Below, in pieces: positions 57,203 through 64,000 of a DNA stretch of 64,000 bases. Position numbers and translations under genes: made by a program. Numbering within the stretch: position 1 is the stretch's first letter; the number at the start of each line of letters is the position of its first letter. The notes beneath the pieces are model-generated. The model was given only the letters and a program-made list of their open reading frames with translations, made no database searches and was not told the origin of the DNA. This stretch comes from an uncultured Clostridia bacterium (lineage in GTDB: Bacteria > Bacillota > Clostridia > Oscillospirales > Oscillospiraceae): contig CAMVTO010000005.1 of NCBI GenBank assembly GCA_947170435.1, positions 1 to 64,000 of the forward strand, written 5' to 3'.

Positions 57203-59964
57203 GACCGATCAAGCTGACCATTTCCGCTTTCGGGCCCTACTCCGAAAGGACAACCCTTGCATTCGACGTGTTCGGCGAGAGCGGACTGTATTTGATTGCC
57301 GGCGACACCGGCGCGGGAAAGACCACCATATTCGACGCGATCACCTACGCACTCTACGGCGAGCCGAGCGGCAACAGCCGCGATGTATCCATGTTGCGCT
57401 CGAAGTATGCCGAAGCAGACACACCGACGGAGGTGGAGCTGACATTCCTCTACAGGGGAAACGAATATACGGTCAGGCGCGTCCCGGCCTATGACCGTCC
57501 CAAGCTTCGCGGTGAAGGAATCACCAAAAGCGTCGCAAGCGCGGAGCTGCGGCTCCCCGACGGCAGGGTGGTCACAAAAACCGCGGAGGTGGACGAAGCA
57601 ATTTATGGCATTCTCGGCGTAAATCGAGAGCAGTTCTCCCAGATTGCCATGATTGCCCAGGGGGACTTCCTCAAGTTGCTTCACGCCGAAACAAAGGAGC
57701 GGCAGACGATTTTCAGGGAAATTTTCCGGACCAATATCTTTCAGATGTTCCAGGACCGGATCAAAAGTGAAGCGGCTGCTTTGAACAATGAGCGCGAAGC
57801 GGCGCAAAAAAGCAGCCAGCAGTATATCAGTGGAATCCAATGCAGCGAAGAGAATCCACATTTCCCGGAGGTGTGCAAGGCAAAGGACGGAAAAGCACTG
57901 ACAGAAGACGTTCTCGAATTGTTGGATGTACTGATCGGGGAGGATACGGCCGCGTCAGATGTGCTCGCTTCGGAGCTTGCGGCAAAAGAAAAACGGATCG
58001 AGGAGCTTACCGCGCTGCTGACGCGGGCGGCGGAGCAGCACAAAATGCAGACCGAATATGAGAAGGCAGTCTTTGAGCGAGAGCGCCAGGATGCTCAGTT
58101 GAAAACACTGTCGGACGCAGCAGCGGAGGAACGCAAACGGGCATCGGAGGCTGAAAAAGCGGAAAAAGCTGCTGCGAAAATCGAAGCAAGCCTTCCGGAC
58201 TATGATAAACTATCGCAGACAGAACGGTCGCTGAACGAGACGTCCGATCACATCAGAACGCTAACCGCGAAGCAGCAGGAGCAGATGACTGCCGTTGAAA
58301 GCCTGCGGGGTGAGATTGAAAAGCTCCAGTCGGAGCGCAGGAGCCTGGACCAGGCGGGCGAGAAAAAGTCCGAGCTGCTTTCCAGCAAAAACAGGCTGTC
58401 TCAGCGCAAGAAGGACCTCGAAGCGTTTGCCGTGGAGCTCCAGGAATTGGATCGGCTGCGCTCTCGCCTGAATGCGGCTCAGAAAAAGTACGAAAGCGAT
58501 TCCACGGAGTCGGAGGCGCTCAGAGAAAAAGCTGCCGCCATGCGCCGCGCCTTCAACAACGAGCAGGCCGGCATTATGGCAGCAACGCTGCAGGATGGAA
58601 TCCCTTGCCCTGTCTGTGGGTCTACCACACATCCGCAAAAGGCTTGCCTGTCCGGCGATGCCCCCAGTGAAGCCGAGGTAGATCGGGCGGAGAAAGCCGC
58701 CGATGCGGCACAGAAGAAGGCAAACGAGGCCAGCACGGAGGCTGGCACGATCAGGGGTTCGGTGGAAACCGCGGAAACTGCGGCAGGCAAAAAATGTGAA
58801 GCGCTGCTTGATCAATGCCCTCTGGATACAGCCGAAGTACGTATTGTGACGGATCTCACAGAGATCGAGTCTGCGCTGAAAGAGACCGACGCCGCAATCA
58901 AGCACGAAGAAGTAAATGTCAGGTGTCGTGATGAGCTGGACAAAACAATCCCTCAAAAGCAGCGGCAGCATGAAGAGCAGACCGCATCGCTTTCGGAGAT
59001 CACCGTGAGCATTGCGCAGGCAGAAACGCGTGACAGCGAGCTGCAAAAGCAGCTGGAGGAATTGCGCAGCAGACTGGAATTTGAGTCTAAAGCAAAGGCC
59101 GAAGCGGAAAAGGTGGTGCAGGAAGCAGCCGCAGCGACAATTAAAAAAGCTATTGCCGACGCCGAGGAAAGGCGTCAGGAGTGCGACAAGGCGCTCTCGG
59201 CGGTCAACTCCACCATTGAGCAGCTGGAAAAGCTGCTGAAGGACGCAGAGAGCGTCGATACGGAAGCGCTCGGCAACGAAAAGGAGCTGCTCACTACGGA
59301 GCGGGACACGCTTCGCAAGCGCCAGAACGAGGTCGCCATTCGTCTGGCCGCAAACCAGTCGGCGCAATCCAACATCCGCAAAAAGGCGGAGGAGCTGACC
59401 GCGCTGGAGCAAAAATGGAAGTGGGTTAGGGCTATGTCCAATACTGCAAATGGTGCCATCAGCGGCAAGGATAAAATCATGCTGGAGACCTATGTCCAGA
59501 TGACCTACTTTGACCGCATCATCCGCCGTGCCAACACGCATTTCATCAAGATGTCCGGCGGGCAGTATGACCTCAAGCGCAGGGAAGGCGCGGACAATCA
59601 GCGGAGTCAGAGCGGACTGGAGCTGAACGTCATCGACCATTACAACGGCACGGAGCGCAGCGTCAAGAGCCTCTCCGGCGGCGAGAGCTTTATTGCCTCG
59701 CTGTCTCTGGCACTCGGCCTGTCGGAGGAAATCCAGGCATCTGCCGGCGGTATCCGGCTCGATACCATGTTCGTGGACGAGGGCTTTGGCTCCCTCGACC
59801 CCGAAACCCTAAGCAAGGCCATGAGGGCCCTGAACAGTCTCACAGAGGGGAACCGTTTGGTCGGCATCATCTCCCATGTGGCCGAGCTGCGGGATTCGAT
59901 CGATAAGCAGATCGTCGTCACAAAGAGCAAAACCGGCGGGAGTCACGCGCAGATCCGGGTATAG
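57199..59964 (+). CDS. sbcC: Exonuclease SbcCD, ATPase subunit SbcC
   Basis: A 921-residue Rad50/SMC-type ATPase. Walker A GDTGAGKTT is at 35-43, with Q-loop AQGDFLKLLH. Two long coiled-coil arms flank the zinc hook CPVCG near 470. The ABC signature LSGGESF lies near 825 and the Walker B FVDEGFGSLD near 857. It is somewhat shorter than E. coli SbcC (1,048) as is usual in Firmicutes. It is coupled to sbcD. Convergent with the HIRAN operon. Whether this is the organism's housekeeping copy or an island copy cannot be told from the window. Confidence 0.96.
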   Translation: MRPIKLTISAFGPYSERTTLAFDVFGESGLYLIAGDTGAGKTTIFDAITYALYGEPSGNSRDVSMLRSKYAEADTPTEVELTFLYRGNEYTVRRVPAYDRPKLRGEGITKSVASAELRLPDGRVVTKTAEVDEAIYGILGVNREQFSQIAMIAQGDFLKLLHAETKERQTIFREIFRTNIFQMFQDRIKSEAAALNNEREAAQKSSQQYISGIQCSEENPHFPEVCKAKDGKALTEDVLELLDVLIGEDTAASDVLASELAAKEKRIEELTALLTRAAEQHKMQTEYEKAVFERERQDAQLKTLSDAAAEERKRASEAEKAEKAAAKIEASLPDYDKLSQTERSLNETSDHIRTLTAKQQEQMTAVESLRGEIEKLQSERRSLDQAGEKKSELLSSKNRLSQRKKDLEAFAVELQELDRLRSRLNAAQKKYESDSTESEALREKAAAMRRAFNNEQAGIMAATLQDGIPCPVCGSTTHPQKACLSGDAPSEAEVDRAEKAADAAQKKANEASTEAGTIRGSVETAETAAGKKCEALLDQCPLDTAEVRIVTDLTEIESALKETDAAIKHEEVNVRCRDELDKTIPQKQRQHEEQTASLSEITVSIAQAETRDSELQKQLEELRSRLEFESKAKAEAEKVVQEAAAATIKKAIADAEERRQECDKALSAVNSTIEQLEKLLKDAESVDTEALGNEKELLTTERDTLRKRQNEVAIRLAANQSAQSNIRKKAEELTALEQKWKWVRAMSNTANGAISGKDKIMLETYVQMTYFDRIIRRANTHFIKMSGGQYDLKRREGADNQRSQSGLELNVIDHYNGTERSVKSLSGGESFIASLSLALGLSEEIQASAGGIRLDTMFVDEGFGSLDPETLSKAMRALNSLTEGNRLVGIISHVAELRDSIDKQIVVTKSKTGGSHAQIRV

Positions 59965-60011
59965 CCGTCGATAAGGCTATGTCCGCTTTGCCCGGAAGCC
60001 GGGATACAGCG

Positions 60012-60052
60012 ACCGGCCGCCGCAGCGTGCATCGCACGCCGCGGCGGTCGGT
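60012..60052 (+). terminator. Long hairpin terminator after sbcC
   Basis: Arms ACCGGCCGCCGC and GCGGCGGTCGGT enclose a second stem GCGTGC / GCACGC with one mismatch between, followed by TTTGACATTTTG. It lies between the convergent sbcC and HIRAN genes. Confidence 0.75.
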
Positions 60053-60073
60053 TTGACATTTTGTTTTGCAGTT

Positions 60074-60565
60074 TTAGGTACCCACCCGGGCGCGTAGTTC
60101 AACGAACAGAATTGCCTGCCTTGCGTGGCGGCTGCGCTTCGTGATCGGCTCCACATAGCTGGCGTGGGCGTCCTCGATGATCAGGGAGCCGCTGTCATAA
60201 AAGGGGGCCAGCGCGTTGCAGAGCTCGGCGGGCACGTTTCCGACGTCTCGCCCTTTCGCCGTCAATAACCTGAAATTGTTCGGATTGTACGGATTCTCCG
60301 GATCGCGGCGAAAGACAATTTTTTCTCCGACCTGCATGCGTTCAATTTCCTCCGTCCGTCCCTCATAGCGGGTTCCACGCGATTCAAAGCGCAACAGTAA
60401 CGCACCTGTTTCCTCGTTATAGACGCCCTCTGACTGATCGAGGTATTCCATCATTCCGGGTTCGTACCAATCGGGCGTCACGGTTTTGGACAGCTTCAGC
60501 CTGTGGTGCAACTTTTCTGCTTCACGAATCAACGCGGATGTCTGTTCCTGTGTTACTTCTGCCAT
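60074..60565 (-). CDS. HIRAN-domain protein
   Basis: A 163-residue protein. The HIRAN domain covers about 58-160: GRTEEIERMQVGEKIVFRRD, EN-P-Y-N-P-N-N-F, GRDVGNVPAELC. HIRAN domains bind DNA, notably 3' ends at stalled forks, and are found with repair helicases and restriction-like systems. The N-terminus is helical. Its start overlaps the stop of the alpha-CTD/sigma protein by one base (TAATG), implying coupled translation. Pattern similarity to residues 570-690 of the 1,051-residue protein across the island is notable. Confidence 0.85.
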   Translation of the reverse strand: MAEVTQEQTSALIREAEKLHHRLKLSKTVTPDWYEPGMMEYLDQSEGVYNEETGALLLRFESRGTRYEGRTEEIERMQVGEKIVFRRDPENPYNPNNFRLLTAKGRDVGNVPAELCNALAPFYDSGSLIIEDAHASYVEPITKRSRHARQAILFVELRARVGT

Positions 60566-63540
60566 TACAGTTCCTCCGATCTGTCCAGTTCGCGCTGGTA
60601 GCGCTCTTCGCTGTCGTACAGCCGATCCAGATACCGGTCATAGTATACTTCTCCGTCCTTCACCTTATAAATCAGGTCCAGCCGATCTGAAACGGTGCAG
60701 CCGTAGGTTTCCTCCATCAGTGTCAGCAAGTCGTACACGTCGATGCTACCGGCCTCCCGGATTAGGCTTGTTTCAAAGGAACGGCAGGTAACATCATCGT
60801 TGCCTTTTTTCAGAATGATGGACTTGAAAATGACACCAAAGGAAAAGCGCGGATCCGTCAGCAGCAGGTTGGCGTAAAACCAGTCGGAAAAGCCCAAGTC
60901 ATAAAGCTCGGACTCGAAACCCGCCTGTCTCAGTGACGCGGCACTGAAATAGACGTCGGGTTCCACATATTCCCAGACAGCGTTGCAGAATTCCTGTATG
61001 CTTTCCCGGGTGACGCCTGCAGCCGCCAGCTTTCGGAAAGTGATGATCCGGTTCGGCTCATACTCCACGATTACCATCGAGTGTTTCAAATCGTTCAATG
61101 TGATAGAAAAGGCCTGAACGTAGGTGAAGCGTCTGCGTAGCTCCGTGATATCTTGGAGATCCTTCTGCATAAGCAACTTGTAAAAATACTCGTTGAGGCT
61201 GCTGTAGCCGCGAAGCACATAGCGGCTGTAGACGTTAAATCCAAGCTGCTTGAGGTTGAAGGGATTGATTTCCTCCGGGTCCGCCCCCGAAACGGTTCGA
61301 AGATACAGCCGCTTCAGGTCGTCGAGATAGTAGAAATCCTCGTCCAGCGCGTCACGGAGCGCTTCTCTTCGGTTCTCCGGCATAGTTTTTGGCTCGACCC
61401 TGTACACGCCCTGGTGGTAATAGTCCGATAGCGTCGTCAGGTACGTTCCGATCACCGTTGCGACGTCATAACCGTATTCATCGTGAATCAGTTCGGCGAG
61501 ATCAGCCTGTGAAATCGGCGCATGGCTTATCATCAGGTCGAGAATGGCGGCGTCCCGGTCAAAGGACCCGAAGCAGATATTCGGCGTTCTCTTGATGGAG
61601 AAATCGTGAAAGCTGCCTTCCGGCAGAACTTTGCGAAGCAGATTGTGAAGCTCGTACTGATCCCGTATATCGTACCGGGCAAGTATTTCCGGGTGATCCG
61701 CCACGAGCTTCTGTGTAGAGAGCTCAATATTTTCCAGCGCGTCGAAGCCCAGCTCGGAGAAGAGCGCCGCATAATCCCGTCCCTCGATATCGTAAGCGCG
61801 GAATTTTTCGCCGTACTTCCAGAGCAGAAAACGGGCATCGGAAAGATGATTCTTTCTCGAGTTTGCTGTTTCATCCGTCTCGTAGATCTTTTCATCGTAT
61901 GGGATGCCCTGCTCCCGGAGAAACGCGTTGAACCGCGTCCGGAACTCCTGAAAGGACACGTCCTGCATACAGAAATGCTCGATATAATACCGCTCCAATT
62001 CGCCGCGCTTTTTTGGGATCCATTGCCCGTCCAGAAAGAGTTTGTCGCGATTGAGATAATTGCGGATTCTCTGGCGAAGTCCCGTGTCAAGATTTCGATC
62101 CTCCAGCGCGTTATCGAGAGGCTCTGTCCCCCTGCTTTTGATCACCACTGACAGATAACGCAGGGAAGCCTGGGAAATGCCGAACCACTGCTCCGCCGCT
62201 TCCCCATCGAACTCATAAGTACCATAAAAGTAGCGATAATAATCCTCGTCAAACAGGAATGATTTTAAGCCGGTTGCAGGATCCGGTCGTTTGTTATCTG
62301 AATTCGCCTTATTTGCATATAATATCTCATTAATTTGTTTTCTCAACTGCCAATTACGCACATTTTCTACGCTCTTGATTGAAAGCTGCCTGATCCGCTC
62401 CCGAGTCATGTTCAAATCGCGGCCGATGCTGTCCAACGTTTCACCCTGCAGTCTGCGCCGAAGAATCGATCGATGCTTCTCGGTAAGCTTTGGGCACTCC
62501 TCCATTACGTCCGCAAAACGTGGATAGACTCTGTAGCACCGAAAATCCACATACTCCAGCTCGCCTCTAGCCAGCAGCTGTCCGACGCAGCGCTTGAGCT
62601 GCTCCGTTTCAACGTTTTCCGGAAGCCGCTGTCTGAAATCCTGCAGACTGAGTCCGGCGTTCCTGGCGCTTCGATACAGCCCCAAAATCACGGCGGTAAC
62701 GGCATCGTCCTCCGGATGCGGAAGCTGCTCCTCCTCGCCGGAAAGGATCGCGGACAGAGCACCCCTGTGCTGCGCAAGCCATACATTTCTCCGCTCCAGA
62801 ATGTTTTGAACTGACAGGGTTCCCATGGCGGGCATACCCGCCAGCTGATCACTTGATAGAAACAAAATCTCGCTCAGGTGGGTGAAACCCTGCCTGTGAA
62901 GTTGGTTACATGCCCGGGTGCTCAGGCCCAATGCGTCAATGGGAAGATCGTTTCGTTTCGCGTATTGCGCAATAGCGTCCCGAACCTCCGGGAGGAGAAG
63001 CATCCGCTTGAATGTCTCCGCATCTATCGGAGAACGTTCCCCGGACGGCGTATCCTGTACGCTTTGGGATAGATAGCTGCTGCAAAGGCGCACGATCTCT
63101 TGCGCACTCCCTGCATCCATATAGGGAAGATCCAGCAGCTCTGACTCCGTCAGAAATGCCACGGAAGATAGCCGAATGAGGGCGTTCATGCGCAGGATGT
63201 TCGCGGACTTTGCCGAAAGCAGCGGCAGGTCGTCGATGGTCGCGTTCTTCTCATCTAGCCGGAGCGCCAGCTCGTCTGCTGCTTCCGAATTCCGCGGACC
63301 GGCCTCCCTTACTGTCGAAACAGCGTGATGTAACTCCTGTGAAGTACGCAGCTTCCGGTATTCTTCGACCTTTTTCAGAATCTCCTCAACTGATTTTGAA
63401 CCTAGATTTCTGATATTACGCAGAGATTCCTCCGTTTGCCCAAGCAGCTTGTCAACGTTCATGATGCCACCGCGCCGCAGCGCATTGGTCGAGCGGGCGG
63501 ATAAGCCAATTTGATCGACCGTTATCAGTTTGAGGTCCAT
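60565..63540 (-). CDS. Large protein with three RNA-polymerase alpha-CTD-like modules and a sigma-region-4-like HTH
   Basis: A 991-residue protein. Residues 8-57 closely resemble the alpha-subunit C-terminal domain (IGLSARSTNALRRGGIMNVD, then LRNIRNLGSKSVEEIL), and two weaker copies lie at 101-152 and 201-251. A sigma-70 region-4-like HTH is at 352-396 (LTEKHRSILRRRLQGETLDS, then MTRERIRQLS). The remaining 590 residues are helical and unassigned. Alpha-CTD and region 4 both bind promoter DNA, so it should be a DNA-binding or RNA-polymerase-interacting protein. GGAAGGAG is seven bases before the ATG of MDLKL; a GTG two codons earlier is too close. It is 18 bases downstream of a gene cut by the window end. 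Confidence 0.82.
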   Translation of the reverse strand: MDLKLITVDQIGLSARSTNALRRGGIMNVDKLLGQTEESLRNIRNLGSKSVEEILKKVEEYRKLRTSQELHHAVSTVREAGPRNSEAADELALRLDEKNATIDDLPLLSAKSANILRMNALIRLSSVAFLTESELLDLPYMDAGSAQEIVRLCSSYLSQSVQDTPSGERSPIDAETFKRMLLLPEVRDAIAQYAKRNDLPIDALGLSTRACNQLHRQGFTHLSEILFLSSDQLAGMPAMGTLSVQNILERRNVWLAQHRGALSAILSGEEEQLPHPEDDAVTAVILGLYRSARNAGLSLQDFRQRLPENVETEQLKRCVGQLLARGELEYVDFRCYRVYPRFADVMEECPKLTEKHRSILRRRLQGETLDSIGRDLNMTRERIRQLSIKSVENVRNWQLRKQINEILYANKANSDNKRPDPATGLKSFLFDEDYYRYFYGTYEFDGEAAEQWFGISQASLRYLSVVIKSRGTEPLDNALEDRNLDTGLRQRIRNYLNRDKLFLDGQWIPKKRGELERYYIEHFCMQDVSFQEFRTRFNAFLREQGIPYDEKIYETDETANSRKNHLSDARFLLWKYGEKFRAYDIEGRDYAALFSELGFDALENIELSTQKLVADHPEILARYDIRDQYELHNLLRKVLPEGSFHDFSIKRTPNICFGSFDRDAAILDLMISHAPISQADLAELIHDEYGYDVATVIGTYLTTLSDYYHQGVYRVEPKTMPENRREALRDALDEDFYYLDDLKRLYLRTVSGADPEEINPFNLKQLGFNVYSRYVLRGYSSLNEYFYKLLMQKDLQDITELRRRFTYVQAFSITLNDLKHSMVIVEYEPNRIITFRKLAAAGVTRESIQEFCNAVWEYVEPDVYFSAASLRQAGFESELYDLGFSDWFYANLLLTDPRFSFGVIFKSIILKKGNDDVTCRSFETSLIREAGSIDVYDLLTLMEETYGCTVSDRLDLIYKVKDGEVYYDRYLDRLYDSEERYQRELDRSEEL

Positions 63541-63558
63541 TGTCACACTCCTTCCGGC

Positions 63559-64000
63559 TTATAGACACTCACAAAAGGCGGAGATCAGGCGGGCGAGCTC
63601 ATCGAGCCCCGCCTGCACAGTTTCCTTTTCCTCGGGATCCAGACGGGCAAAGGTTCTAGCGTCAATGTCCATTAGAAGGCTGATGCACTTCCCAATGTTT
63701 TCTGCGGGCTTAGCTTTGACCTGGGCAGCACGTGAACGGAGCATGGCCCGCTCTAGACTTTCCTGCATCTCCTCCGCGATAATACTGTGCTCCAGTGAAA
63801 AACGGTCCAGATCATTCCGATCTTTAATCTCCTGCGAATCAAACGCACATTTCCAACGCTCTTTCAGCTTCTGCTGATCATCAAAATAGAGCCGATATGC
63901 GCCGCTGCGGATCAGCGCTTTGATATCACGAATATACTTTCGCTGATCTCTGATGGCTCGTAACAGAATATTGGAAAAGACGATCTCCTTTAGCTGCTGC
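63559..64000 (-). CDS. C-terminal part of an unidentified protein, cut by the window end
   Basis: A minus-strand frame stays open from the TAA at 63559 to the window edge, 147 codons. It is helical and charged: LKEIVFSNILLRAIRDQRKY, then RFSLEHSIIAEEMQESLERA, ending LDELARLISAFCECL. An ATG at 63766-63768 could be mistaken for its start, but the frame and protein character continue upstream. It is the first visible member of the leftward operon with the alpha-CTD/sigma and HIRAN genes. Family not recognised. Confidence 0.75.
   Translation of the reverse strand, partial: QQLKEIVFSNILLRAIRDQRKYIRDIKALIRSGAYRLYFDDQQKLKERWKCAFDSQEIKDRNDLDRFSLEHSIIAEEMQESLERAMLRSRAAQVKAKPAENIGKCISLLMDIDARTFARLDPEEKETVQAGLDELARLISAFCECL

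Noticed and set aside
63559-63768. A separate 69-residue gene at the right end
   Set aside because: The same frame stays open to the window edge with continuous protein character, so it is the C-terminus of a larger gene.

Overview
The window looks like a chromosome segment of an anaerobic, low-spore-family Firmicute of the class Clostridia, most likely Oscillospiraceae. The grounds are HrcA/CIRCE heat-shock operators, vegetative (sigma-A-like) promoters with 17-base spacers, strong AGGAGG ribosome sites, S-layer-homology (SLH) anchored surface proteins, a two-subunit iron-sulfur L-serine dehydratase, a CBS-domain family II pyrophosphatase and a TnpV-type mobile-element gene. No rRNA, tRNA or CRISPR array was recognised. 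Species was not determined.

Positions 1-19,100 are ordinary chromosome and look GC-rich by eye. They hold a CmpB-like membrane protein, a CIRCE-controlled small heat-shock protein, a lipoprotein and a coiled-coil protein of unknown role. Next come an esterase plus sdaAB/sdaAA operon, glycogen phosphorylase, an isolated MoxR ATPase, an SLH/YcdB-type secreted protein, the pyrophosphatase, a sodium symporter, a HAD phosphatase overlapping acylphosphatase, a thioesterase, an M20 amidohydrolase and RlmA. Most transcription units end in clear hairpin terminators, several of which serve convergent genes.

Positions 19,250-36,067 are one reading frame of 5,605 codons for a giant secreted protein. It has a signal peptide, many beta-rich repeat modules (CARDB-like, InlB/Listeria-Bacteroides type, MBG-like, and tandem repeats of about 430 and 840 bp) and C-terminal SLH domains. 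Its leader carries two hairpins.

Positions 36,443-39,512 are a small region of rearranged genes: a TetR regulator divergent from a nitroreductase with an apparent in-frame internal deletion, an oxidoreductase, a TnpV gene and the 3' remnant of another gene.

Positions 39,602-64,000 look like an accessory island. A WYL regulator and a 1,051-residue HIRAN/coiled-coil protein face a long rightward cluster. The cluster encodes a DUF2201/VWA protein, a leucine-rich-repeat (LRR)-DUF4132 protein, a small HEPN-like protein, an LRR-BRCT protein, a free-standing KdpD N-domain ATPase, a MoxR AAA+ ATPase, a small basic protein and a DUF1351-DEDDh exonuclease fusion. Decayed gene fragments follow, then SbcD-SbcC. 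Convergent to SbcCD is a leftward operon: a gene cut by the window end, a 991-residue protein with three RNA polymerase alpha-CTD-like modules and a sigma-region-4-like helix-turn-helix, and a second HIRAN protein. The MoxR-VWA-DUF4132 core resembles the E. coli YehL-YehP-MolR set. Together with HEPN, HIRAN and nuclease genes it suggests an undescribed, regulated stress or conflict (defence-like) system. That reading is inference.
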